Assembly: GCA_016789845.1 (NCBI GenBank)
Contig: JAEUQA010000086.1
Location: 124,001-188,000 of the forward strand
From: Chromatiales bacterium
GTDB taxonomy: Bacteria > Pseudomonadota > Gammaproteobacteria > Steroidobacterales > GCA-2729495
Direction of reading: 5' to 3'
DNA: 64,000 nucleotides
Below are positions 26,939 through 35,267 of the stretch, piece after piece. The notes under the pieces are model-generated. The model had not been told where the DNA came from and searched no databases. It worked only from the letters and a program-made list of their open reading frames with translations. Each line of letters starts with the position of its first letter. The first letter of the stretch is position 1. A program made the position numbers and the translations under genes.

Positions 26939-27687
26939 TTCCCTGCCTTGACGTCCGGGATGGGCAGGTGGTCAAGGGAGTCCGGTTCCGGAACCACGAG
27001 GTGGTGGGCGGCATCATCGAGCTCGCACGTCGCTATCGTGACGAGGGCGCGGACGAGCTCGTCTTCTACGACATCACCGCCAGCCCCGAGGGGCGCTCGG
27101 TGGACCGGCGCTGGATCACCCGCGTCGCCGAGGTCCTGGACATTCCCTTCTGCGTGGCCGGCGGCATCCGCAGCGTTGCCGATGCGGAAGAAGTGTTGCG
27201 CAATGGCGCAGACAAGATTTCTATCAACAGTCCGGCGCTCGCACAGCCGTCACTGATCACCGAACTGGCCCGGCGCTTCGGCTCCCAGTGCGTGGTGGTC
27301 GGCATCGACAGTCGTGAGGAGAACGGCGCCTACCGGGTCTACCGCAATACCGGCGATCCGTCCAAGACGACCTTCTCCGGCCTGGCGACGGCGGACTGGG
27401 TGCGGGAAGTCCAGGCGCGCGGTGCCGGAGAGATCGTCCTTAACTGCATGAACCAGGACGGCGTCCGGACTGGCTACGACATCCCCCAGCTGCAGGAAAT
27501 GCGGGCAATCAGCGCCGTGCCGCTGATTGCGTCAGGCGGGGCTGGTGCGATGGAGCATTTCTCGCAGGTGTTCTCGGCCGCCGCCGTCGATGGCGCCCTG
27601 GCGGCAAGCGTCTTCCACCGGGGGCTCATTCATATCGGCCCTCTCAAGGCCTTCCTGCGAAGCGCGGGCATCGAGGTGCGACCATGA
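26920..27687 (+). CDS. hisF: Imidazole glycerol phosphate synthase, cyclase subunit (AUU start)
   Basis: The 255-residue TIM barrel closes the imidazole ring with ammonia from His[23 protein letters not shown] at the N-terminus contains the catalytic Asp at residue 11, and [12 protein letters not shown] lies near 200. The second catalytic Asp is in the [16 protein letters not shown] region at about 130. The length agrees with the family (about 252-258) only if translation begins at the ATT at 26920; the frame has no standard start codon nearby. It overlaps the end of hisA by 19 nt, so translational coupling is likely. An uncorrected base error is the alternative explanation. Confidence 0.93.
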   Translation: MLARRIIPCLDVRDGQVVKGVRFRNHEVVGGIIELARRYRDEGADELVFYDITASPEGRSVDRRWITRVAEVLDIPFCVAGGIRSVADAEEVLRNGADKISINSPALAQPSLITELARRFGSQCVVVGIDSREENGAYRVYRNTGDPSKTTFSGLATADWVREVQARGAGEIVLNCMNQDGVRTGYDIPQLQEMRAISAVPLIASGGAGAMEHFSQVFSAAAVDGALAASVFHRGLIHIGPLKAFLRSAGIEVRP

Positions 27688-27977
27688 CCAATGATTCCGG
27701 TTTTCTCCAGCAGCTCGAGCGGGTGATCGCCGAACGGCGGAGCGCGTCGCCGGACGCCAGCTATACCGCGTCCCTCCTGGCCTCGGGCCACCAGCGGATT
27801 GCCCAGAAAGTTGGTGAGGAAGGCGTGGAGCTCGCCCTGGCGGGCGTGGGTGATGACCGGGCCCGGATCGTGGCCGAGACCGCCGACCTGCTCTATCACG
27901 TCCTCGTGCTGCTGGCCGCGCGTGGCGTCCGCCTGAATGAGGTTCTGCAGGAGCTCGAGCAGCGCCACAAGCCGTAG
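27684..27977 (+). CDS. hisE: Phosphoribosyl-ATP pyrophosphatase, free-standing
   Basis: The 97-residue all-helical MazG-like enzyme removes pyrophosphate from phosphoribosyl-[24 protein letters not shown] and [18 protein letters not shown] hold the metal-binding acidic residues. It overlaps the hisF stop as ATGA. In enterobacteria and Xanthomonas this domain is fused behind HisI (phosphoribosyl-AMP cyclohydrolase); here the cyclohydrolase domain is absent and no separate hisI is in the window. The lysine-pathway gene converges on it, 19 bp away. Confidence 0.95.
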   Translation: MTNDSGFLQQLERVIAERRSASPDASYTASLLASGHQRIAQKVGEEGVELALAGVGDDRARIVAETADLLYHVLVLLAARGVRLNEVLQELEQRHKP

Positions 27978-27996
27978 CGCAGGCACCGCGCGCGTT

Positions 27997-30606
27997 TCAA
28001 ATGGCGATTTCCGCTGCCGGGTCCCGCATGTTGTAGTGCGAGCTCATCACGAAGCCATAAGCGCCGGCGTTGGCAATTGCCAGCACGTCGCCTTCCGAGC
28101 ACGTTGGCAGGAGGCGGTCGGACCCCAGGCGATCGCCGGTTTCGCAGATCGGACCGACGATCGTGACGACCTGGGTGGCCGGCTCTCCCCAGCAAGTGAG
28201 GTTGGCAATCTCATGGTACGCGCCGTACAGGGCCGGACGTATGAGGCTGTTCATGCCCGTGCTGACACCGACGTACTGGACCTGGCCCTTACCCTTGGTT
28301 TGAGTGACCGTCGCCAGGAGCACACCGGCTTCCGCAACCAGGTAGCGGCCGGGCTCGAGCCACACCTCGAGCCCTGGCCTCGCCGCGCGGATTTCCGCGA
28401 TGCCCCGATCCACGGCGGCCATGTCCAGTGGCGGCTGCCCGGACTTCTCGGGCACCCCGAGTCCGCCCCCCAGGTCGAGATAACGCAGCGCCGGGAAGTC
28501 CTCCGCGACGGCAACGAGCTCCCGGCCCACCTCCTGCCAGTTCTCCGGCGTCAGGATTCCACTGCCAACATGGGCATGCAATCCAACTACGGTCGCCCCG
28601 CAGCGGGACAGTAGCCCGCGGGCTTCCTCGAGCTCGAAAAGCGGAATGCCGAACTTGGAGTGGCTGCCCGCCGTCTTGACGTGCTGGTGATGACCGCGGC
28701 CGTGCCCGGTGTCAATGCGCAGGAACACCTCCCTGTCCGTGAACAGGTCACCCCAGTGCCGAAGGGGATGGAGATTGTCGAGCGTCAGCCACACCCCGCG
28801 TTCAAGGCCAAACTCGTAGTCACCGCGGGGCGCAAAGTTGGGCGTGTAGAGGATTCGTTGCGGATCGATGCCCGGAAACAGCTCCAGGATCCTGCTGATC
28901 TCGCTCGGAGAGACACATTCGAAGTTCAGACCCTCGTCGTGGAGCACCCGGAGGATATCGCTGGAATTGTTCGCCTTCATGGCGAAGAAGACCCGGTGGA
29001 CGGACCGCAGGGCCTTCAGGCGTCCCGCGGCGGCCCGCACCGTCGCGAGGTCATAGACATAGGCGGCGCCCCGCTCCCGGCCGATAGCCACGAGCTCGCT
29101 ACGGCGGCGTACCCACCAGGGTTCGTGATGCGCCTCGACCTGCCGCGCTCCGCCCTGGAGTTGTTCCCAGGTCTCGCCGAACACCTCGTCGTCCGGTCCG
29201 GGCTGGACGAGCGTCCCGTGGAGCTTCTGGATGAGCCGGGTTGCCTGCCCCTCCTCGACGACGAACGACAGGTTCAGGTCCGTCGCCGACTGGCTGACCA
29301 GGTGAATCTTGTGTTCTTCGAAGGCCTCGAGGGCCGGGCCGATTTCGTGCAGGGCCGCCCTGATCTTCTGGCCGACGAGGCTGACGATCTCGACGCCCTC
29401 GATGATGTTCACCCGGCACAGGCGCTCGAGGCGGGCCTGCAGCTCGCCCAGGATGCCCGCATCGATCGGATTGACCCCCGGGTCCAGGGTGACAGTCACA
29501 TTGCTCTCCGAGGTGGATACCAGGTCCACTGAGAGTCCCAGGTCCGAGAAGCAGCGGAAGGCGTCAGCGAGGAACCCGACCTCGTGCCACATGCCGAGGG
29601 TTTCCATCGACACGAGCGTGATGCGGTTGCGGCCGGAAATAGCCTTGACGCGGGGCGCGTCACTCCCCGCCCGGGCGGTTACCAGGGTGCCGGGCAGGTC
29701 GGGCTGGTTGGTGCACAGCACCCTGAGCGGGATGCCGTGCCGCCGGCAGGGACTGATGCTGCGGGGGTGCAGGACAGAGCCCCCCGTCGACGCGATCTCC
29801 TGTGCCTCCGCATAGCTCAGCGTGCGCAACAGCCGCGCGCCAGGGACGACCTTGGGATTGGCACTGAACATGCCCGGGACGTCGGTCCAGATCTCGAGCG
29901 CCCGCGCCTGGAGCCTGGCCGCGAAGTAGGCGGCCGAGGTATCCGACCCCCCCCGACCGAGCAGCACGCACTCGCCGCGCGTGTTGCTGGCGATGAAGCC
30001 CTGGGTGAGGACAACGCCTTCGACCGCAGAGAGCTGCCGCTGCAGGGCCGGATCCGGTTCGAAGTCGCAGCTGGCGGCGAGGTATGCCCCGCGCTCGTTG
30101 GCCCCGGCGACGTTGACCGTGCGCAGCAGGGTCCGGGCATCCAGCCAGGTAACGTCCAGCCCCCGCTTCCGTAGGTAGGCGGCGCCGAGCCGGGTTGCCA
30201 GCAGCTCGCCCATTGCCATGACCCGGGCCTGGATGCGCGGGCTGACTTCACGGATGAGGTGGACCCCGGCGACGAGCTGCTCCAGCTCGTTGAAGTACTC
30301 GCCAAGTTCCCGGGGCCCGTCAACGCCCAGGTTCCCGGCCAGCTTGTAGTGCAGCTCCTTCAGGTCGTCGATCGACGGCCTGGCCTCCTTGTCCCTGGAA
30401 CTGCGCAGGAGTTCGTCTAGCCGGTTGGAGACGGTGGCGAGGGCCGAATGGACGAGCACCGGGCGCAGGCCGTCGGCCTGCCGCTGCTTCACGAGGCCGA
30501 GTATGGTTTGCCAGCGTTCGGCAGTGGACACACTGGTGCCGCCGAACTTCAGGACGACCCAGGCCGGATCTGACGGACGCCGTCCGCCGGTGCGCTTGGT
30601 TGCCAT
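27997..30606 (-). CDS. lysAC: Bifunctional aspartate kinase / diaminopimelate decarboxylase
   Basis: The 869-residue fusion joins the first and last enzymes of lysine synthesis. Residues ~15-300 form the aspartate kinase (VVLKFGGTSVSTAERW at the start, GRGGSDTSAAYFAA at about 213-226), followed by an ACT regulatory part (LVSMETLGMWHEVGF..., ~320-470). Residues ~480-869 form the PLP-dependent decarboxylase: VFFAMKANNSSDILRVL with the PLP lysine, LHAHVGSGILT, YLDLGGGLGVP, EPGRYLVAEAGVLL, and GPICETGDRLG with the active-site Cys. The same fusion is known from Xanthomonadaceae. It follows ilvD by 13 bp on the same strand. Confidence 0.95.
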   Translation of the reverse strand: MATKRTGGRRPSDPAWVVLKFGGTSVSTAERWQTILGLVKQRQADGLRPVLVHSALATVSNRLDELLRSSRDKEARPSIDDLKELHYKLAGNLGVDGPRELGEYFNELEQLVAGVHLIREVSPRIQARVMAMGELLATRLGAAYLRKRGLDVTWLDARTLLRTVNVAGANERGAYLAASCDFEPDPALQRQLSAVEGVVLTQGFIASNTRGECVLLGRGGSDTSAAYFAARLQARALEIWTDVPGMFSANPKVVPGARLLRTLSYAEAQEIASTGGSVLHPRSISPCRRHGIPLRVLCTNQPDLPGTLVTARAGSDAPRVKAISGRNRITLVSMETLGMWHEVGFLADAFRCFSDLGLSVDLVSTSESNVTVTLDPGVNPIDAGILGELQARLERLCRVNIIEGVEIVSLVGQKIRAALHEIGPALEAFEEHKIHLVSQSATDLNLSFVVEEGQATRLIQKLHGTLVQPGPDDEVFGETWEQLQGGARQVEAHHEPWWVRRRSELVAIGRERGAAYVYDLATVRAAAGRLKALRSVHRVFFAMKANNSSDILRVLHDEGLNFECVSPSEISRILELFPGIDPQRILYTPNFAPRGDYEFGLERGVWLTLDNLHPLRHWGDLFTDREVFLRIDTGHGRGHHQHVKTAGSHSKFGIPLFELEEARGLLSRCGATVVGLHAHVGSGILTPENWQEVGRELVAVAEDFPALRYLDLGGGLGVPEKSGQPPLDMAAVDRGIAEIRAARPGLEVWLEPGRYLVAEAGVLLATVTQTKGKGQVQYVGVSTGMNSLIRPALYGAYHEIANLTCWGEPATQVVTIVGPICETGDRLGSDRLLPTCSEGDVLAIANAGAYGFVMSSHYNMRDPAAEIAI

Positions 30607-30619
30607 GCCGGTACCGCTG

Positions 30620-32323
30620 CTACCGGGTCGTCACCGCGCCAACCGACGCGGAACTGACCAGCTGGGCATATTTGCTGAGCACCCCAGGGGGGGGCGCACC
30701 GGCCGCGGGACTCCACCGGTTGCGACGGCGCTCCAGTTCCGCGGCCGGCAGGTCAACCTCGATCGTGCGGCTCTCGGCATCGATGGTGATCCGGTCCCCG
30801 TCCTCGAGGAGGGCTATGGGGCCGCCAACGGCAGCCTCCGGTGAGACGTGGCCGACGACGAACCCGTGACTGCCGCCGGAAAACCGGCCATCGGTGATCA
30901 GTGCAACCTTGTCCCCGAGGCCCTTGCCCATGATGGCGCCGGTGGGGCTCAGCATTTCCCGCATGCCGGGCCCGCCCCGCGGTCCCTCGTAGCGGATGAC
31001 GATCACGTCACCCGCTACCACGGTGCCATCGAGGATCGCGGCCAGCGCCAGTTCTTCCGAGCCGAACACCCGGGCCCGCCCCTCGAATCGCAGGCCCTCC
31101 TTGCCGCTGATCTTGGCCACGGCACCTTCGGGGGCAATGTTTCCGTAAAGAACAACCAGATGGCTATCCTTCTTCAATGGATCATCAAGACCATGAACGA
31201 TGGTCTGGCCGGCGGGATAGGGCCTCACCGGGGCCGCATTCTCCGCCAGCGTGCGGCCACTGACGGTCAGGCACTGGCCGTGCAGCAGCCCGCCCTCCAG
31301 CAGGAGCTTGATCAGCGGCTGCACGCCACCGATGGCCACCAGTTCGGACATGGTGTACTTGCCGCTGGGACGGAGGTCAGCGAGCACCGGAACACGCCTG
31401 CCAATGCGCGTGAAGTCGTCCAGGGCCAGGGGAATTCCCGCCTCGTGGGCCATGGCGAGCAGGTGCAGGACGGCGTTGGTGGAGCCGCCCAGGGCGATGA
31501 CCACGGTGATGGCGTTCTCGAAGGCCTCCCGGGAGAGGATGTCAGACGGGCGAATGCCGCGCTTCACGAGGTCCACCACCGCGGCACCGGCCCGGAAAGC
31601 GTCGTCGCGCTTCTCCCCGGAAACCGCTTCCTGCCCGGAACTGTTGGGCAGGCTGAGTCCCAGGGCCTCGATGGCCGAGGCCATGGTGTTTGCCGTGTAC
31701 ATGCCGCCGCAGGAACCGGGACCGGGGATGGCCGTGCGCTCAACCTCAAGCAACTGCACTTCCGACATCCGGCCGCTGGCCACGGCACCCACGGCCTCGA
31801 ACACGGACACGATGTCGCGGCGGCCGGCACCCGGCTGGATGGTTCCGCCGTAGACGAATACCGAGGGCCGGTTGAGCCGGGCCATGGCCATGACGCAGCC
31901 AGGCATGTTCTTGTCGCAGCCCCCGATCGCCACGAAGCCGTCGAAGCCCTCGGCCGCCACCACGGTCTCGATCGAATCTGCAATGACCTCCCGGGACACG
32001 AGCGAATAGCGCATGCCGGGAGTGCCCATCGAGATCCCGTCGGACACGGTGATCGTATTGAATTCGACCGCCTTGCCGCCGGCGCCGTTGGCACCCGCCG
32101 CCGCCGCCTTGGCCAGGCCATCGATGTGCATGTTGCACGGGGTGACCATGCTCCAGGTGGACGCGATGCCAATCTGGCTCTTGCGGAAATCGGCGTCCGT
32201 GAAGCCCACGGCCCGGAGCATGGCGCGGCTCGGGGCCTGGGCCACGCCATCGACCACCACGCTGGAATACCGTCGCTCATCGCTGCCGGTGGGACCACCG
32301 GCGCCCTTCTTGGGGGTGCTCAT
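30620..32323 (-). CDS. ilvD: Dihydroxy-acid dehydratase
   Basis: The ~567-residue Fe-S enzyme dehydrates 2,3-dihydroxy acids in the common branched-chain pathway. The cluster cysteines are in TPCNMHIDGLA (about 60), IGGCDKNMPGCVMAMARLNRPS region (about 130-140) and GPGSCGGMYTANTMASAIEALG (about 200). The C-terminal DGRFSGGSHGFVVGHVSPEA is the family signature. The ATG at 32323 is used; a GTG at 32332 would add three residues and cannot be excluded. It is likely co-transcribed with the lysC-lysA fusion. Confidence 0.96.
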   Translation of the reverse strand: MSTPKKGAGGPTGSDERRYSSVVVDGVAQAPSRAMLRAVGFTDADFRKSQIGIASTWSMVTPCNMHIDGLAKAAAAGANGAGGKAVEFNTITVSDGISMGTPGMRYSLVSREVIADSIETVVAAEGFDGFVAIGGCDKNMPGCVMAMARLNRPSVFVYGGTIQPGAGRRDIVSVFEAVGAVASGRMSEVQLLEVERTAIPGPGSCGGMYTANTMASAIEALGLSLPNSSGQEAVSGEKRDDAFRAGAAVVDLVKRGIRPSDILSREAFENAITVVIALGGSTNAVLHLLAMAHEAGIPLALDDFTRIGRRVPVLADLRPSGKYTMSELVAIGGVQPLIKLLLEGGLLHGQCLTVSGRTLAENAAPVRPYPAGQTIVHGLDDPLKKDSHLVVLYGNIAPEGAVAKISGKEGLRFEGRARVFGSEELALAAILDGTVVAGDVIVIRYEGPRGGPGMREMLSPTGAIMGKGLGDKVALITDGRFSGGSHGFVVGHVSPEAAVGGPIALLEDGDRITIDAESRTIEVDLPAAELERRRNRWSPAAGAPPPGVLSKYAQLVSSASVGAVTTR

Positions 32324-32355
32324 GAAACTCACAATGCCTGGAAACGCCGCGCCGT

Positions 32356-32373
32356 GCGGCCCGAACGGGCCGC
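32356..32373 (-). other. GC hairpin in the ilvD 5' leader
   Basis: GCGGCCC and GGGCCGC form a perfect 7-bp stem with a 4-nt loop, 33-50 nt upstream of the ilvD ATG and after the FAD-oxidase stop. There is no T tract on the ilvD side, so it is not a clear intrinsic terminator; it may protect or separate the two messages. Confidence 0.4.
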
Positions 32374-32404
32374 AAGTTTAGCACCGGTGGCGCCGGGCCG
32401 GGCC

Positions 32405-33841
32405 TCAGTAATCGGCCGGAAACAGCTTTCCGGGATTCATGATGTTGAGGGGATCCAGGGCCTTCTTGACCGCGTGCATGACCTCGAGGGGCACCCCGCC
32501 CCGCCAGTGCGCCAGCTCACCGACCTTCAGCGTTCCAATACCATGCTCCGCACTGAAGCTGCCCCCCAGGCCGACCGCCAGTTCGTGGACCTGGCGGCTG
32601 ATCTCTTCCCAGCGCCCGAGGAACTCCGCGCGGTCCGCCCCGGCGGGCTGCGTGAGATTGAAGTGGGCATTGCCGTCGCCCAGGTGGCCAAAGGCCACGA
32701 CTCGCACGCCCGGAAGCAGGTCTCCCGCGGCGGCTGTCGCGAGATCCAGGAAGCGATCCATGCTGGCGACGGGGACGGAAACATCGTGCTTGATGCTCGC
32801 ACCTTCCTTCTTCTGGGCCTCCGACATGCTGTGCCGGAGCCGCCATAGCGCCTCGCGCTGGGCCCCGCTGGAGGCGATGACGCCGTCGCTCACGACGCCG
32901 GACTCCTGCATCCGCGCCAGGAACGCCTGCACCTCCTCGTCCAGCCCCGGATCGTCCCGAGGTGTGCTGACTTCCATGAGCACATGCCAGGGGCTGCCCC
33001 GGTCAAGCGGCGAACGGCTTCCCGGGATGTGCTTCAGGACCAGGTCCAGGGTCAGCTGGTTGGCGAACTCGAAGGCCGTCAGGTCGTCACCGAGCTCCGC
33101 CCGCGCGGCTGCATGGACCTTGATGGCGGCCCCCGGGCTTGGAACGGCAACCCAGGCCGTCACGATCCGCCGCGGCTGCGGAAACAACTTGCAGGTCGCG
33201 GCGGTGATGAAGCCCAGCGTGCCCTCGGCGCCGATGAACAGCTGCTTGAGGTCGTACCCGGTGTTGTCCTTGCGCAGGCTCCGGAGGATGTCGAGGACCC
33301 GGCCGTCCGCCAGGACCACCTCGAGTCCCAGGACGAGCTCCCGCATGGTGCCGAAATGCAGGACGGCCGTGCCGCCGGCGTTCGTGGATATATTGCCCCC
33401 CAGCTGGCAGCTGCCCTCGGCGGCCAGGCTCAGCGGGAACAGTCGTCCCGCGGCGGCAGCCGCCGCCTGGACTCCTGCCAGGACGCATCCCGACTCGGCC
33501 GTTATGGTGAAATTGTCCGCATCCACGGACCGTATGGCGCTGAGCCGCCGGGCAGAGACCAGGACCTGGGGATGCTCCGGCGTCGAATGCGGGATCGCGC
33601 CACCCACCAGGCCGGTGTTGCCGCCCTGGGGTACGACGCCGATGCGGTGGGTCGAACAGAGCCGGAGGATGGCCGCCACCTGGCGGGTGGAAGATGGCAG
33701 CAGGACGAACGGGGTGACGCCCTGGTACAGGCCCCGCCATTCGGTCAAGTAGCCCGCCAGGTCGGCGGGATCGTCCAGAAACCCGGCAGTGCCTACAATC
33801 GACCGTAGCTCGGCGGCTATGCTGGGCGTCAAGGAGGGCAT
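32405..33841 (-). CDS. FAD-linked oxidase (D-2-hydroxyglutarate/D-lactate dehydrogenase-like)
   Basis: The ~478-residue flavoprotein has the PCMH-type FAD domain (VVPQGGNTGLVGGAIP at about 75, LAAEGSCQLGGNISTNAGGT at about 140, GAEGTLGFITAATCKLFP at about 205) and the C-terminal FAD-oxidase domain with GHLGDGNAHFNL (about 380) and the closing DPLNIMNPGKLFP. The family oxidises D-2-hydroxy acids. The ATG at 33841 with GGAGGG nearby fits (CCTCCTT-complementary GGAGG is seen as 'aaggaggg' complement region); an ATG at 33904 would read through the tandem palindromes. Divergent from the cyclase-like gene. Confidence 0.88.
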   Translation of the reverse strand: MPSLTPSIAAELRSIVGTAGFLDDPADLAGYLTEWRGLYQGVTPFVLLPSSTRQVAAILRLCSTHRIGVVPQGGNTGLVGGAIPHSTPEHPQVLVSARRLSAIRSVDADNFTITAESGCVLAGVQAAAAAAGRLFPLSLAAEGSCQLGGNISTNAGGTAVLHFGTMRELVLGLEVVLADGRVLDILRSLRKDNTGYDLKQLFIGAEGTLGFITAATCKLFPQPRRIVTAWVAVPSPGAAIKVHAAARAELGDDLTAFEFANQLTLDLVLKHIPGSRSPLDRGSPWHVLMEVSTPRDDPGLDEEVQAFLARMQESGVVSDGVIASSGAQREALWRLRHSMSEAQKKEGASIKHDVSVPVASMDRFLDLATAAAGDLLPGVRVVAFGHLGDGNAHFNLTQPAGADRAEFLGRWEEISRQVHELAVGLGGSFSAEHGIGTLKVGELAHWRGGVPLEVMHAVKKALDPLNIMNPGKLFPADY

Positions 33842-33859
33842 GAGGGACCTGTGGCCGGG

Positions 33860-33886
33860 CCATTGCAATGGCGCCCATTGCAATGG
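33860..33886. promoter_or_regulatory. Two tandem 12-nt palindromes, putative operator
   Basis: The perfect palindrome CCATTGCAATGG occurs at 33860-33871 and again at 33875-33886, separated by CGC, so the centres are 15 bp apart. The pair lies 19-45 nt upstream of the FAD-oxidase ATG (33841) in the intergenic space shared with the divergent cyclase-like gene. This spacing suits two dimers of a regulator. Reading the same bases as protein gives a PLQWAPLQW repeat, which argues for the later start codon. The regulator is unknown. Confidence 0.5.
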
Positions 33887-33954
33887 CGAATAGGGCTCGT
33901 GCATCCTAAGTCACTGGACGGCTGCTGGCAAAACCGGTAGCCAGTGCCCTGCCC

Positions 33955-35247
33955 ATGGAAGGAACCTGGGGCTTGCGGCCCGCATCAATGCTCACTGACC
34001 CACTGGCACCGGACGGCTTGCGCGGTCCGGAACCCGATCTGGACCTTCGTCAGCGCGGCAACCTGCTGGAGCTCGACCGGCAGTTGTACGCCCACTGGAA
34101 CCTGGGACAGAACCTGGTGCTCGCCTGGGCTCCCACGCGGGATGGTGTCCAGGTCCTGGTGGTTCCGCACTACGCCGTCGCGAGCTACGGAGCCGGAGCG
34201 CAGCCCGCGGGAGACGACCCCCGCGCGGAATCCCCTGCCCACCAGTTCATCATGCACCTCCTCTCCGGGGCCCGGCAGTTCACCGCCAGGCAGATGCACA
34301 ATGCGACCCGGCTGCTGGGAGTGGAGCCGGTTTCCCTGGCCCTTCGCCAGCCTCTTTGCGCTTCGCCCGCCGAAACCGCCGCCATCGAGCGCCTGGTAAA
34401 GCGCTACAGCGTGAGCTACGTGCGCAACCGGGCGGTCGCGCTGTTCGACATCGTCGGCTTTGGCCTGCTCGGCCCTTTCGAGCAGATGAACCAGCTGAAC
34501 AGCCTGTCGTGCTCGCTCAATGCGGCGCACAGCCGGTTGCTGGGCCGACGCATGCTCGTCAATTTTGCCCGTTCCAGCACGGGCGACGGCTTCTACATCT
34601 GGAACCGGGACACGGGCCTGGAGGCCAACACCAATCTCTACCACTTCATGCACCTGGTCCTCGCCGACAACGCGATCGCCCGGCAGAAGGGGCACGGCCG
34701 GGGAGTCCCGCTGCTGCGCACGAGCTTCCACGTGGGAAGCTGCTACGAGTTCAATCACGCCGAGGGCCTGAACCCGACGATCTACTGCGATGTGGTCGGT
34801 GACGTGACCATCGAACTGGCGCGCATGATCGAGCATGCCTTGCCGGGACAGATCCTGGTCGGGGAGTTCTGCGCCCCGATGCCGCCGGCGGGGCTCGACG
34901 GCGGCGCAGACTTCGACGCGATAGGCTTCATGGAGCAGGCCCAGGGCAGCCTTTCGCAGCTGAATGGCCTGGAACTGTCCGGCGAGGCGGTCGAGTCCAT
35001 CAAGTGCTACCTGACTGGCGAGGCCTGCCCCGACGGGACCTTCTCGATCCGGAAGCTGGCCATCGAGGACAAGCACGGCCTGCGCCGGAATGCGTTCAAT
35101 GCCAAGGTGAATATCCATCGCCGGGGAGCGGACCCGATCCTGCTGGGGATAGAGGACCGGCAGCTTCGGCAGGACAGCTGTTATGCGCTGTCCACTACCC
35201 AGCTGATCCGCTCGTCGCCGGTCGAGACTGCCCGGGTCGGCGACTGA
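33955..35247 (+). CDS. Class III nucleotidyl cyclase-like protein, partly degenerate
   Basis: The 430-residue protein is not a known characterised family to me. From about residue 158 to 305 it follows the class III adenylate/guanylate cyclase pattern: ALFDIVGFG with the first metal Asp (D165), STGDGFYIW with the second Asp (D211), RTSFHVGSCYEF, and VVGDVTIELARMIEHALPGQILVGE with the pocket Arg (R290). The Asn normally before that Arg is replaced (Ile285 region), and the arm between the two Asp residues is short. The N-terminal 150 residues and the C-terminal 100 are unrecognised; no signal peptide or membrane segment is seen. An ATG at 33988 is an alternative start. The nitrilase-like gene follows by 20 bp. 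Confidence 0.6.
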   Translation: MEGTWGLRPASMLTDPLAPDGLRGPEPDLDLRQRGNLLELDRQLYAHWNLGQNLVLAWAPTRDGVQVLVVPHYAVASYGAGAQPAGDDPRAESPAHQFIMHLLSGARQFTARQMHNATRLLGVEPVSLALRQPLCASPAETAAIERLVKRYSVSYVRNRAVALFDIVGFGLLGPFEQMNQLNSLSCSLNAAHSRLLGRRMLVNFARSSTGDGFYIWNRDTGLEANTNLYHFMHLVLADNAIARQKGHGRGVPLLRTSFHVGSCYEFNHAEGLNPTIYCDVVGDVTIELARMIEHALPGQILVGEFCAPMPPAGLDGGADFDAIGFMEQAQGSLSQLNGLELSGEAVESIKCYLTGEACPDGTFSIRKLAIEDKHGLRRNAFNAKVNIHRRGADPILLGIEDRQLRQDSCYALSTTQLIRSSPVETARVGD

Positions 35248-35267
35248 CGTCCCCACCGGACCATCCA

